64,000 nucleotides of DNA from Bog-473 sp963726135. GTDB lineage: Bacteria > Actinomycetota > Acidimicrobiia > Acidimicrobiales > RAAP-2. Below are positions 48,231-58,134 of the stretch, piece by piece; within the stretch, counting starts at the first letter, position 1; every line of letters begins with the position of its first letter. The position numbers and the translations under genes were made by a program. The notes beneath the pieces were generated by a model that worked only from the letters and a program-made list of their open reading frames with translations, was not told the DNA's origin and did no database searches. The stretch lies in NCBI GenBank assembly GCA_963726135.1, contig CAVSBE010000004.1:1-64000 (forward strand), read 5' to 3'.

Positions 48231-49634
48231 ATGCACCTCGTCGCCATCGGCGGAAGTGACGCCGGTATCAGCGCCGCCCTCCGGGCCCGCGAGCTCGATC
48301 CGACCACCGAGGTCACCGTCGTCGTCGCCGACGCCTACCCCAACTTCTCCATCTGCGGCATCCCCTACTACGTCTCCGGTGAGGTCACTCACTGGCGCAA
48401 CCTGGCGCATCGCACCATCGACGACCTCAAGGCAACCGGGATGCAAGTCCGGCTCAACACCCTTGCCACCAAGATCGACGTCTCGGGCCGCCGGCTGCAC
48501 GTCGTCGACGAGGCGGGAGTGGAGGACCAGCTCGCGTACGACCAGCTCGTCGTGGGCACCGGAGCCATCTCTGCTCGCCCACCGATCGAGGGCCTCGTCG
48601 GTTCCGATGCCCTCGGGCCCGCTGACGGGGTCCACCTGCTGCACTCCATGGGCGACACCTTCGAGCTGGTGGGCACGATCGAGAAGGCGAAGCCGGCCAG
48701 CGCGGTGATCGTGGGCGCCGGCTACATCGGCCTCGAGATGGCCGAGGGCCTCCGAGCCCGGGGGCTCGAAGTGACTCAGTTCGAGCAGCTCCCAGAAGTG
48801 CTCCCAACGGTGGACCCCAGCCTGGGTGCACTCGTCAACGCGGAGCTGACCGCGCACGGCGTCGTCGTGCGGACCGACACGACGGTCACACGAGTCGCTC
48901 GAGCACCCAAGGGATCGGTCGGCCGGTTCCAGATCGACGCCGTCGAGTCGACCGGCGCCGAGATCACCACCTTGGCCGACATGGTCCTGGTGGTGGTCGG
49001 CGTGCGACCGGACACCGCCCTGGCGGCCTCTGCCGGGGCGGAGCTGGGCATGGCCGGGGCAATCAGCGTGGACCGGGGGATGCGCACCAACCTCGAAGGC
49101 GTCTTCGCCGCCGGCGACTGCGTCGTGACCCACCACCGACTGTTGGGCCTCACCTACCTCCCACTCGGGACCACCGCTCACAAGCAGGGTCGTGTCGCCG
49201 GGGAGAACGCCATCGGGGGGGCCAAGGAGTTCGCCGGCAGCCTCGGGACCCAGGTTGTCAAGGTCTTCGACATGGCGGTTTCCCGCACAGGCCTGCGCGA
49301 TCACGAGGCGGTTGCCGCCGGTTTCGACCCCGTGACGGTCGAGTTCGAAGCTGACGACCACAAGGCTTACTACCCGGGCAGCCACCGCATCCGGATGCGC
49401 TACACCGGTGATCGCACGACCGGGCGGCTGCTGGGCGTCCAACTCTTCGGCCACCGTCACGCCGAGGTGGCCAAACGCATCGACATCGCTGCCTCCGCCA
49501 TCTTCAACGAGATGACCGTCGATGCCGTGAGCGACCTGGACCTGTCGTACACCCCGCCCCTCGGGAGTCCCTGGGACGCAGTGCAGATGGGGGCCCAAGC
49601 CTGGGTACGGCAGCGGGATCGAGCGTTGATCTGA
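48231..49634 (+). CDS. FAD-dependent pyridine nucleotide-disulfide oxidoreductase, CoA-disulfide-reductase-like
   Basis: A 467-residue flavoprotein with the FAD site MHLVAIGGSDAGISAALRAR, a single redox cysteine in NFSICGIPYYVSGEVTHW, the NAD(P)H site VIVGAGYIGLEMAEGLRARG and GVFAAGDCVVTHHRLLG, plus a dimerisation domain. A single active-site cysteine after the first strand is typical of CoA-disulfide reductases and NADH oxidases. It is the third gene of the arsenic operon. Its arsenical role (thiol regeneration or As oxidation) is not shown by sequence. Confidence 0.88.
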   Translation: MHLVAIGGSDAGISAALRARELDPTTEVTVVVADAYPNFSICGIPYYVSGEVTHWRNLAHRTIDDLKATGMQVRLNTLATKIDVSGRRLHVVDEAGVEDQLAYDQLVVGTGAISARPPIEGLVGSDALGPADGVHLLHSMGDTFELVGTIEKAKPASAVIVGAGYIGLEMAEGLRARGLEVTQFEQLPEVLPTVDPSLGALVNAELTAHGVVVRTDTTVTRVARAPKGSVGRFQIDAVESTGAEITTLADMVLVVVGVRPDTALAASAGAELGMAGAISVDRGMRTNLEGVFAAGDCVVTHHRLLGLTYLPLGTTAHKQGRVAGENAIGGAKEFAGSLGTQVVKVFDMAVSRTGLRDHEAVAAGFDPVTVEFEADDHKAYYPGSHRIRMRYTGDRTTGRLLGVQLFGHRHAEVAKRIDIAASAIFNEMTVDAVSDLDLSYTPPLGSPWDAVQMGAQAWVRQRDRALI

Positions 49635-49729
49635 GTCCGGTCCGTTCGGTCAGTCCATGAGGAGGTATTGGGCGTCCTAATCGAAGGGAATGGACACCCA
49701 TATGGTATTTACCGGAATGGCGCGTCTTT

Positions 49730-50154
49730 ATGGCGCAAGGTGCGGCCACGGACATGCAGACGAGATTGCAGCACGCCAACCTGACCCGGACGATCGGCAC
49801 GGCCCTGGTCGCGCTCCTCGTGACCCTCATCGGGTCCGGGGTGGCATCCGCATCCGCTCCCGCAGACCCTCCGGGCGGGGCGATCCCTCAGGCGCCCCAC
49901 TTCTACAACGGAAACTCGAGGCAATCCGCTCCGCCGGGTCCGACACGACCCTCTTCCTGATGCCGAGGATCGGTGACCTCTACAGCGGCGCCGGTCTGTA
50001 CGGTTGCGCGCTCAACTCGAGCGCGGGCCAGACCCTCTACAACTCGTCGGACCCGGCCACCACCACGAGCAACGAGTTCTTCTTCTGCGCAGGTGTGGCG
50101 ACCGTGTTCTCCGGGGTCCCCGGCGTCACCAGCGTGGCCAGCTCCCAGAACTAG
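49730..50154 (+). pseudogene. Truncated PstS-like secreted protein, one frameshift
   Basis: The signal peptide (TRTIGTALVALLVTLIGSGV, cleavage ASASA) is followed across an indel near 49910 by IRSAGSDTTLFLMPRIGDLY, SGAGLYGCALNSSAGQTLYN and SSDPATTTSNEFFFCAGVAT. This matches the N-terminus of large phosphate-binding-like secreted proteins of Acidimicrobiia-type genomes. The text then diverges and stops after SVASSQN, so at least two thirds of the substrate-binding domain is missing. ATG 49754 is an alternative start. Confidence 0.55.
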
Positions 50155-50253
50155 GGCGATGCCGCTTGGGAGACCCGACGCAGCGAGTCTCGCGGTCGGT
50201 TGTTCTCGAGCTCTAAACAGAGATGTTGATACTTTTCCGAGAAAGGGTCACGT

Positions 50254-50270
50254 GCGGGTCGTGAACCCGC
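50254..50270. terminator. Hairpin between the truncated PstS-like gene and pcrA
   Basis: GCGGGT-CGTGA-ACCCGC, 6-bp stem, between convergent gene ends; it may stop transcription from either side. Confidence 0.4.
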
Positions 50271-50278
50271 GGCGGTCC

Positions 50279-52742
50279 TCAGGCCTTGCGTAGCGGCGTG
50301 GCCGAGAGCAGCAGGTTCTTCTTGCCAACCGTGTCGAAGTCCACCGTGGCCTGGGCCCGTGACCCTTCGCCCTTGGCGCCTATCACGACGCCACGGCCCC
50401 AGTGGTCGTGTACGACTTCGTCGCCCGGCACCAGGCCGAGATCCTCTGCGCCGGTGCTGCCGCGACCGGCGCGGGCCCCACTCGACCCGCCGGCCGCCGC
50501 AGAGCGGGCGGCGAGCGGAACCGCGGGGGCGAAGGTGGCTCCGGGCAGGTGCTCCTCGGCCGAGAGCGTGTCGTAGCCCGTGCCGCGGCGGGGCGACCCG
50601 AGACCGACGTCGTCGACCAGGTGTGCGGGCACCTCTGTCACGAACCGGCTCGGCATGGCCGGCTGGGTGCGGCCCCATGTCGTCCGCGACCAGGCGTGCG
50701 AAATGGCGAGGTGCCGGCGGGCACGGGTGATGCCCACGTAGAAGAGACGGCGCTCCTCTTCGAGCTCGCTCGGCTCGGCCAGCGAGCGGAAGTGCGGGAA
50801 GATTCCCTCCTCCAAGCCGACCACGAAGACTGCCGGGTATTCGAGGCCCTTGGCGGTGTGCAGCGTCATCAGTGAGACGCGGGTGCCGTCGCCGTCCAGT
50901 TCGTCGGAGTCCGCCACGAGCGCCACCGTCTCCAAGAAGCCCGTCACGTCGTCGAAATCGCCGGCCTGGGTGGCCAACTCGGCCAGGTTCTCAATCCGGC
51001 CGTCCGCCTCGTGGGTGTGCTCGGCCACCAGGTCGGCCAGGTAGCCGGTGCGGTCGGCCACCAGTTGGACGAAGTCGGCCGGGTTGATCGTCTGCACCAG
51101 CGGCCGCAGCTCGGCCAGCGTCTTCGACAGCTGCTCGGCCCCGCGGAGCGCCTTGCCCGTGAGCCCCGCCTCCTCGGCGCGGTCGATCGCCTCGCTGAAC
51201 GAGACGCGCTCCACCTGCGCCCAGGCGGCCAGGCGGCCTACCGACGTGTCGCCGATGCCGCGCTTGGGGACGTTGACGATGCGCCGAGCCGAGACCTCGT
51301 CGTCGGGGTTGGCCAGCACGCGGATGTAGGCCAGGACGTCCTTGATCTCCCGGCGGTCGTAGAACTTGGCCCCGCCCACGACCTTGTAGGGGATGCCCGT
51401 GAATTTCATGGACGTCTCCAACGGCAGCGACTGCGCGTTGGTGCGGTAGAAGACGGCGAAGTCGCCCCACGTCAAACCGTCCGACGCGTGCAGGCGCAGG
51501 ATCTCGCTCGAGACCCAGGCTGCCTCGTCGCGCTCGTCCTCGGCCCGATAACGCTTGACCGGCCCGCCCGAGTCGCCGACCGTGAAGAGCTCCTTGGGCT
51601 GGCGCCCGATGTTGTTGGCGATGACGGCGTTGGCCGCATCGAGGATCGTCTGGGTGGAGCGGAAGTTCTGCTCAAGCATGATCGTCGTCACGTTGGGAAA
51701 GGCGCGCTCGAACTCCAAGATGTTGCGGATGTCCGCTCCCGCGCCAGCGGTAGACCGACTGGTCGGAGTCGCCCACCACGCACACGTTCCCGTGCGCCTG
51801 GCCCAGGAGCTTGACGATCTCGTTCTGGGCGTGGTTCGTGTCCTGAAACTCGTCGACGAGGATGTGACGAAAGCGCTCCTGATAGCTCTGCCGCACGTCG
51901 TCGCATGCCTGGAGCAGGTTGGCCGTCACCATGAGCAGGTCGTCGAAGTCGAGCGCGTTCGCCGCCAGCAACCGCTCCTGGTACTGGGTGTAGACATCGG
52001 CGATGCGCTTGCGGAACGGATCGGGCCCGCCGCGGGCGTCCTCGCGGAACGTCTCGAAGTCCACCAGTTCGGACTTGGCCTGGCTGATCACTGCCTGCAC
52101 GGCCCGCGCGGGGAGCCGCTTCTGGTCGAAGCCGAGCTCGGCCGTGATCATCTCGATGAGGCGGCGCGAGTCGGTGTCGTCGTAGACGGTGAAGGCGGAG
52201 CGATAGCCCAGCCGGTCGGCGTTCATGCGCAGGATCCGCAGGCACGCGGAATGGAAGGTGGAGACCCACATCTTCTCGGCCGGGGGACCGACCAGTTCGG
52301 CCACGCGCGTGCGCATCTCCTCAGCCGCCTTGTTGGTGAAGGTGATGGCCAGGACGCCCCACGGCGGGGCGTCCCCCGTCGCCAACAAGTGCGCGATGCG
52401 CCGGGTCAGCACGCGTGTCTTGCCCGAGCCCGCCCCCGCGATGATCAGCAGCGGGCCGCCCCGGTGCTCCACTGCGGCGCGCTGGGGGAGGGTGAGGTCG
52501 TCCACCAGCGCCGAGGGCTTGCCCGAGAAGGCACCGGATTTGATAACCGAGCGCCGGCGCCGGCGGCGTCCGTCGTCGGCCCCGTCCACGGCGAGGGTGT
52601 CCGCCACCTCGGCACCCTCCTCGGCGACCGCGGCGGCAGCGGCGCCCACGCCTTCGTCCGACGTGTCGAACAGCTGCCCGTTGCCGTTGCCCTCGCCCTT
52701 GTCGTCGTGCACCTGCTCGCCGCTCTCCGGCGCCACGGTCAC
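50279..52742 (-). CDS. pcrA: ATP-dependent DNA helicase PcrA/UvrD, one frameshift
   Basis: A superfamily 1A helicase of about 820 residues, with roles in excision repair and removal of stalled complexes. Motifs in order: Walker A LIIAGAGSGKTRVLTRRIAH, Ia AITFTNKAAEEMRTRV, II (DExx) HILVDEFQDTNHAQN, III GDSDQSVYRWRG, IV MLEQNFRSTQTILDAANAVI, V LMTLHTAKGLEYPAVFVVG and VI RRLFYVGITRARRHLAISHA. A frame change near 51745 lies between motifs III and IV. GTG 52742 overlaps the guaA stop. An acidic N-terminal extension precedes the helicase core. Confidence 0.95.
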
Positions 52743-54301
52743 TCCCACTCGATGGTCCCGGGTGGCTTCGACGTGACGTCGAGCGCCACCCGGTTGACGC
52801 CCTCCACCTCGTTGATGATGCGGGAGGCGATGCGCTCGACCAGGTCGTAGGGCAGCCGGGCCCAGTCCGCCGTCATGGCGTCGTCGCTGGTGACGGCGCG
52901 GATGACGATCGGGTACGCATAGGTGCGGCCGTCGCCCATCACGCCGACGGTGCGGACGGCGGGCATCACTGCGAAGCTCTGCCACAGCTCTCGATACAGC
53001 CCGGCCCGGCGGATCTCCTCGACCACGACGGCGTCGGCGTTGCGCAGGATCTCGGCCCGCTCGGGGGTCACCTCGCCGATGATGCGCACGCCGAGACCCG
53101 GGCCCGGGAAGGGCTGGCGCCACACGATCTCGTGGGGCAGGCCGAGCTCCTCGCCGACGGCGCGCACCTCGTCCTTGAACAGAAGACGCAAGGGCTCGAC
53201 GAGGTCGAAGGCGAGGTCGTCGGGCAGCCCACCGACGTTGTGATGCGACTTGATGTTCGCCGCCGTGTCGCTCCCGGACTCGATCACGTCGGGGTACAGC
53301 GTTCCCTGCACGAGGAACTTGGGGCCGTCATCGCCCTCGTCCCCGGCGCGGGTGCCGGCGCCCATGTCCCGCGCCACCTCTTCGAAGATGCGGATGAACA
53401 GCTCGCCGATGATCTTGCGCTTGCGCTCGGGGTCGGTTACGCCGGCCAGCGCGGCGAAGTACCGGTCGGCCGCCTTCACGTGCACGAGGTCGACCTTGAA
53501 CTGGCGCCGGAACGTGTCCTCGACCTGATCGGCCTCCCCGGATCGCATCAACCCCGTATCGACGAAGACACACGTGAGCTGGTCGCCGACGGCCTTGTGC
53601 ACCAGCGCCGCCGCCACCGCCGAGTCGACACCGCCACTGAGCGCGCACAGCACCCGGTCGCCACCGACCTGCGCCCGCACCGCGGCCACTTGCTGCTCGA
53701 TGATCGACACGTGCGTCCACCCCGGGAGGCAACCGCACACGTCGATCAGGAAGTGGTCGAAGACCTCACTCCCCCGCTCGGTGTGCACCACCTCGGGGTG
53801 GAACTGCAGGCCGAACAACCGTCGCTCCGGATCGTGCATGGCCGCCACCGGCGCGCCCGGGCTGCTCGCCGTGGCGACGAAACCCTCGGGCACCGCCGTG
53901 ATGGCGTCGCCGTGGCTCATCCACACGCTCGACGTCGAGGGCCAGTCCGGGCACAGCGGCGACGCCGCCATCAACGACAGCTCGGTGCGGCCGTACTCGC
54001 CCTGCCCCGTCCGCGACACGACCCCACCCAGCTGCCGCGCCATGAGCTGCGCGCCGTAACAGAGCCCGAGGATCGGGATCCCGAGGTCGTAGAGGCCCGG
54101 GTCGATGGATGGAGCCGGCGTCTCGTAGACCGACTTGGGCCCGCCGCTGAAAATGATGCCCTTGGGCGCCCGGGCCCGGATCTCCTCGACCGAGATCGTC
54201 GCCGGGACGATCTCGGAGTACACGTGCGACTCGCGCACGCGGCGGGCGATCAGACGGGCGTACTGGGCCCCGAAGTCGACGACGAGGACGGTGTCGGTCA
54301 C
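52739..54301 (-). CDS. guaA: GMP synthase, glutamine-hydrolysing
   Basis: A 520-residue enzyme that aminates XMP to GMP. The glutamine amidotransferase half starts VLVVDFGAQYARLIARRVRE with the nucleophile cysteine in ILGLCYGAQLMARQLGG and the histidine in FGLQFHPEVVHTERG. The synthetase half has the PP-loop LCALSGGVDSAVAAALVHKA. The end, RVALDVTSKPPGTIEWE, is the family terminus. It lies 25 bp after guaB3 and overlaps the pcrA start by four bases. The frame is intact. Confidence 0.97.
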   Translation of the reverse strand: MTDTVLVVDFGAQYARLIARRVRESHVYSEIVPATISVEEIRARAPKGIIFSGGPKSVYETPAPSIDPGLYDLGIPILGLCYGAQLMARQLGGVVSRTGQGEYGRTELSLMAASPLCPDWPSTSSVWMSHGDAITAVPEGFVATASSPGAPVAAMHDPERRLFGLQFHPEVVHTERGSEVFDHFLIDVCGCLPGWTHVSIIEQQVAAVRAQVGGDRVLCALSGGVDSAVAAALVHKAVGDQLTCVFVDTGLMRSGEADQVEDTFRRQFKVDLVHVKAADRYFAALAGVTDPERKRKIIGELFIRIFEEVARDMGAGTRAGDEGDDGPKFLVQGTLYPDVIESGSDTAANIKSHHNVGGLPDDLAFDLVEPLRLLFKDEVRAVGEELGLPHEIVWRQPFPGPGLGVRIIGEVTPERAEILRNADAVVVEEIRRAGLYRELWQSFAVMPAVRTVGVMGDGRTYAYPIVIRAVTSDDAMTADWARLPYDLVERIASRIINEVEGVNRVALDVTSKPPGTIEWE

Positions 54302-54326
54302 CGGGGTGGGCTCGTCCCGGTCGGGC

Positions 54327-55490
54327 TCAATGACCCATCCCCACGCCCTGCGAGCGCTGGAAGAACTTGCCCTCGGTCTGCAACGACGGCGCCACCATGA
54401 CCTCGGCCTTCTGGAACTCCTTGACCGTCTCGTAGCCGCAGGTGGCCATGGCCGTCTTGAGCGCGCCGAACAGGTTCATGCGGCCGTCGTTCTCGTGCGC
54501 CGGGCCGAAGAGGATCTCGCGCAAGGAACCGCGGACCGAGGTGCGGACCCGGGCGCCCCGCGGCAAGGTCGGGTGGAAGGTGGCCATGCCCCAGTGGAAG
54601 CCGCGGGCCGGTGCCTCGACGGCCGACGACAGGGGCGACCCGAGCATGACCGCGTCCGCGCCGCAGGCGATGGCCTTCGCGATGTCGCCCCCCTTGGACA
54701 TCCCGCCGTCGGCGATCACGTGCACGTAGACGCCGGTCTCGTCCAGGTGGCGCATTCGGGCGCCGGCTACGTCCGCGATGGCCGTGGCCTGGGGGACCCC
54801 CAGCCCGAGCACGCCCCGTGTGGTGCAGGCGTTGCCCGGGCCGACCCCGACCAGCACGCCGACGGCGCCGGTGCGCATCAGGTGCAGGCCGGCCTGGTAG
54901 GACGCACAGCCGCCCACGATGACCGGGATGTCGAACTCGCGGATGAAGCGCTTGAGGTTCAGCGGCTCGCTGGTCTTCGACACGTGCTCGGCGGAGACGA
55001 CCGTGCCCTGAATCACCAGCAGGTCCAGCTCGGCGGCCAGGATGGCCGCGGCCAGCGATTGGGTGCGCTGGGGCGTGACCGAGGCCGCGGTCGTGATGCC
55101 GGCCTCCTTCATCTGGCGGATGCGGGCGGTCACCAGCTCGGGGACGATGGGCTCCTGGTACATCTGCTGCATCCGGGCGGTGGCCTTGTCGTCGTCGAGC
55201 TCGCGGATCTCGTCGAAGAGCGAGGTGGGGTCCTCGTAGCGGGTCCAGAGGCCCTCGAGGTTGAGGACGCCGAGCCCGCCCAGCTTCCCCAGCTCGATCG
55301 CCGTGGTCGGGCTCATCACCCCGTCCATGGCGGCGCCCATCAGGGGCAACTCGAACCGGTAGGCGTCGATCTCCCAGGAGATGTCGACGTCCTCGGGGTC
55401 ACGGGTCCTGCGGCTCGGGACGATCGCGATGTCGTCGAACCCGTAGGCCTGGCGTCCCGATTTGAAGATGCCGATCTCGATCTCAGCCAC
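54327..55490 (-). CDS. guaB3: GuaB3-family IMP dehydrogenase-related protein
   Basis: A 387-residue TIM-barrel protein without the CBS domains of GuaB. Start VAEIEIGIFKSGRQAYGFDD and the family feature FDDIAIVPSRRTRDPEDVDI are present. The IMP-loop cysteine is GPGNACTTRGVLGLGVPQAT, and the flap/phosphate stretch is VIADGGMSKGGDIAKAIACG. Actinobacteria carry this IMPDH-related paralogue besides GuaB; related proteins have GMP reductase or IMP dehydrogenase activity. GTG 55490 is the start. It precedes guaA, consistent with guanine nucleotide supply. Confidence 0.93.
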   Translation of the reverse strand: MAEIEIGIFKSGRQAYGFDDIAIVPSRRTRDPEDVDISWEIDAYRFELPLMGAAMDGVMSPTTAIELGKLGGLGVLNLEGLWTRYEDPTSLFDEIRELDDDKATARMQQMYQEPIVPELVTARIRQMKEAGITTAASVTPQRTQSLAAAILAAELDLLVIQGTVVSAEHVSKTSEPLNLKRFIREFDIPVIVGGCASYQAGLHLMRTGAVGVLVGVGPGNACTTRGVLGLGVPQATAIADVAGARMRHLDETGVYVHVIADGGMSKGGDIAKAIACGADAVMLGSPLSSAVEAPARGFHWGMATFHPTLPRGARVRTSVRGSLREILFGPAHENDGRMNLFGALKTAMATCGYETVKEFQKAEVMVAPSLQTEGKFFQRSQGVGMGH

Positions 55491-55677
55491 TCTGTTCGCC
55501 CTCCGGCATTCGTGGGGCCGGCACGGCTCACGAACCACACCGGCATGTCCTTGCGACTCAATTGCGAACGCCGGGCCGACACGCCGACGATCCTCCATCC
55601 TACTCCGTGGGTGCCTCACCTCCGGCCGTCCCCGGCCTCGTCCGACGCCACCCACCCGTCGGTGCGAGACTCGCTGC

Positions 55678-56322
55678 ATGCCCGACAAGGACCCCCGCCC
55701 CGTCTCCCGCGGCATGGGAGCGCTCCTGGCGCGCCGCGACAGCGAGCTGGCTGCCGGCGCTCGGCAAGTGGGCTGGAAGATCGGCTTCAACACGCCCGCC
55801 ATACAGCAGCACTTCGGCCTGACCGACCCGGTCGTCGGCTACCTGGTCGACACCGGGGTGACGCCCGACGGGGCCACGGTCTCTCTGGCGGGGTGGACGG
55901 CTCCGGCGGTCGAGGTCGAGGTGTCCATCCGCGTGGGCGACAACGGAGAGGTCGCGGCTCTCGCTCCCGCGCTCGAGCTGGTGGATCTCGACCTCCCCGC
56001 GGGGATCGAGGCCGTCCTCGCCGGCAACATCTGCCAGCGCGGCGTCGTCTTCGGCGAGGATGTTCCCGACGTCGATCCCTGGGCCACCCGCGTCACGGTG
56101 ACCAAAGAGAAGGAGGTCGTCGCCGAGGGTCACCTGGAAGAGGACCCTGCAACGACGGTGACGTTCGTCCGGCGCTTCCTCGCCGATCACGGCGCTGCGC
56201 TCGAGCCGGGCCAGCGCATCATCGCCGGTTCCATGGTCGCTCCCGTCGCGGTGGCGCCCGACGACGAACTTCGGGTCGCGTTCGGGCCCCTGGGCGAGTT
56301 GCGGGTCTGCTTCGGGCCGTAG
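55678..56322 (+). CDS. 2-keto-4-pentenoate hydratase/fumarylacetoacetase-like protein
   Basis: A 214-residue single-domain protein (MPDKDPRPVSRGMGALLARR, GARQVGWKIGFNTPAIQQHF, TVSLAGWTAPAVEVEVSIRV, ALELVDLDLPAGIEAVLAGN, GQRIIAGSMVAPVAVAPDDE). The acidic residues after AVEVEV and the ALELVD strand match the metal site of MhpD-like hydratases and decarboxylases of aromatic meta-cleavage. No such pathway genes are adjacent, so the substrate is open. The shorter start at ATG 55678 is chosen; the upstream extension is poor. Confidence 0.82.
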   Translation: MPDKDPRPVSRGMGALLARRDSELAAGARQVGWKIGFNTPAIQQHFGLTDPVVGYLVDTGVTPDGATVSLAGWTAPAVEVEVSIRVGDNGEVAALAPALELVDLDLPAGIEAVLAGNICQRGVVFGEDVPDVDPWATRVTVTKEKEVVAEGHLEEDPATTVTFVRRFLADHGAALEPGQRIIAGSMVAPVAVAPDDELRVAFGPLGELRVCFGP

Positions 56323-56328
56323 GCGCGC

Positions 56329-57093
56329 TCAGAGCCCGCTCTCGCCAGTCAGCACGACGCTCAACAGTTCGTGGACCATGCGCGCCGTGGCGCCCCAGAT
56401 CATCTCGCCCGCGACCTCGAAGAACCACACGGCGAAAGAGTTGTCGTCGGTGCCGGGGATGACGCGCCCGGGGATGCTCCAGCGCTCCTCGTGGAAGATC
56501 GCCGGGTCGGCCAGCTCGGCGAGCGAGACGTCGAACACGCGCTCCACCTCGTGCGGGCTCGCCACCAGGTGCGGCCGCGTGGCCACGGTGGCCAGCACCG
56601 GCATGATCAGCGATCCCGACACCAAGGTGAGCACGGGGTGGATCCAGCCGACCAGCTCCACGAGGTCGGGGTCGAGGGCGACCTCCTCGTAGGCTTCGCG
56701 CAGCGCCGCCGCGGCGGGATCCTCCTCGCCGTCGAGGCGGCCGCCCGGGAAGCTGACCTCGCCCTTGTGCGTCCGCATGGCCGACGAGCGCCGCGTCAGG
56801 ACGAGCCGGGTCTCGCCCTGCTCCTCCCACATCACAGCGAGGACGCCAGCGTTCACATGGCGCACCACCGGCGCGTTCGACTCGTTGACCAGGATCGCCG
56901 GACCTCGCACCCGGTCCGATCCGATGCCGCCGGGCACCGGCCCGCGCTGGCCGGCCGCTTCGAGGGCGTCGAGCACCCGGTCGAGGCCGATCCCGCTGCG
57001 ACGGGACTCCGGGACGTCCGTCCAGGGGGCTGGGCCTCCCGGGCGCCAGGTGGCCGGTCGGGGGATCACCTGGGGCGGAACGGGCCGGGACAT
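56329..57093 (-). CDS. Nudix hydrolase, CoA-pyrophosphatase type
   Basis: A 254-residue hydrolase. The Nudix box is GGRLDGEEDPAAAALREAYE followed by EVALDP, matching GX5EX7REUXEEXGU. The upstream segment VLTRRSSAMRTHKGEVSFPG is the CoA-pyrophosphatase (NUDT7/NudL) signature. It probably splits CoA or oxidised CoA to 4'-phosphopantetheine and ADP. ATG 57093 begins MSRPVPPQVIPRPATW. It converges on the hydratase gene with only a 6-bp gap. Confidence 0.9.
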   Translation of the reverse strand: MSRPVPPQVIPRPATWRPGGPAPWTDVPESRRSGIGLDRVLDALEAAGQRGPVPGGIGSDRVRGPAILVNESNAPVVRHVNAGVLAVMWEEQGETRLVLTRRSSAMRTHKGEVSFPGGRLDGEEDPAAAALREAYEEVALDPDLVELVGWIHPVLTLVSGSLIMPVLATVATRPHLVASPHEVERVFDVSLAELADPAIFHEERWSIPGRVIPGTDDNSFAVWFFEVAGEMIWGATARMVHELLSVVLTGESGL

Positions 57094-57172
57094 TAGCGTC
57101 ACGCTACTGGCGAGGCGAACGCTCCCGGTCGTCCCAGTTCGGTGTCCCCTGGCCTCGCTACGCTCTCGCCCC

Positions 57173-58015
57173 ATGACGTCTCCGGCCGAGTTGCAGGCAC
57201 AGGTCGACACCATCGGCTGGTACCACACCATCGACCTCGGCAACGGGGTCGTGACCAAGGGCATCGGCGTGCAGGAGACCGCCGCCGAAGTCATCCCTGA
57301 TGTCTCGGGGCGCAGCGTGCTCGATATCGGTGCGTGGGACGGGAAGTTCTCCTTCTTGGCGGAGAAGGCGGGAGCGACCCGCGTCGTCGCGCTCGACCAC
57401 TACGCGTGGGGGGTCGATTTCGTGGCCCGGGGCGCGTACTGGGCCGAATGCATCGCGAACGGGGTCTACCCCGACCAGTCGCTCGACGAGACAGATTTCT
57501 GGCGGCCGGACCTCCCGGGGCGGCGGGGCTTCGAACTGGCCGCGGCCACCCTGGGCTCCAAGGTGGAGTCGGTCGTGGCCGACTTCCAGACGGTCGACCT
57601 CGAGGCGCTGGGTCAGTTCGACATCGTCCTCTACCTCGGCGTGCTCTACCACATGAGGGAGCCGCTCACTTGCCTCGAGCGCGTCCGCGCGGTCACCAAG
57701 GAAGTGGCGGTGATCGAGACCGAGGCGCTGCACCTCCAGGGCCTCGAACACGAAGCACTCCTGCAGTTCCACGCCGGCAGCTCGTTGCGCACGGACTTCG
57801 GGAACTGGTACGTGCCGACGATCGAGGCGCTGCACAATCTGTGCCGGGCGGCCGGCTTCTCCCGGGTGCGCACGGTCAACGGGCCCCCCGAGCCCCAGCC
57901 GGAGCCGCTCCCACCGCGGAAGGTCCGCCTGGGACGCAGGCTCGCCGGCATCGGGCCGCCGCCGTCGTCGGCGCCGAGCGAGAACTACCGCGCCGTCGTC
58001 CACGCGTATGTCTGA
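57173..58015 (+). CDS. Class I SAM methyltransferase, CmoB/DUF1698-like
   Basis: A 280-residue methyltransferase with SGRSVLDIGAWDGKFSFLAE as motif I, ATRVVALDHYAWGVDFVARG as motif II, and FDIVLYLGVLYHMREPLTCL as motif IV/post-region. The last stretch and the N-terminal WYHTIDLGNGVVTKGI are typical of the CmoB/DUF1698 fold. In other bacteria these act on tRNA uridine or on sugar and lipid cores; the substrate here is unknown. ATG 57173 (MTSPAELQAQVD). The frame is intact. Confidence 0.85.
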   Translation: MTSPAELQAQVDTIGWYHTIDLGNGVVTKGIGVQETAAEVIPDVSGRSVLDIGAWDGKFSFLAEKAGATRVVALDHYAWGVDFVARGAYWAECIANGVYPDQSLDETDFWRPDLPGRRGFELAAATLGSKVESVVADFQTVDLEALGQFDIVLYLGVLYHMREPLTCLERVRAVTKEVAVIETEALHLQGLEHEALLQFHAGSSLRTDFGNWYVPTIEALHNLCRAAGFSRVRTVNGPPEPQPEPLPPRKVRLGRRLAGIGPPPSSAPSENYRAVVHAYV

Positions 58016-58110
58016 GCGGGCCTCCCCCTGACGCGCCGTGACCGGACCCGAAGGCCCGGCCACGATGCCCGACACACTCTCAACAGTAGTGCTTAGAGTT
58101 TCGGAAATGA

Positions 58111-58134
58111 GCGCACCCTTGCGCGCACCCTTGC
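58111..58134. repeat. 12-bp tandem duplication beside the groEL terminator
   Basis: GCGCACCCTTGC is present twice in tandem (58111-58122 and 58123-58134). The second copy forms one arm of the hairpin at 58125-58150. Confidence 0.85.

Noticed and set aside
50155..50253. Possible tRNA or small RNA in the pstS-pcrA gap
   Set aside because: Only short hairpins; no tRNA cloverleaf or T-arm sequence.
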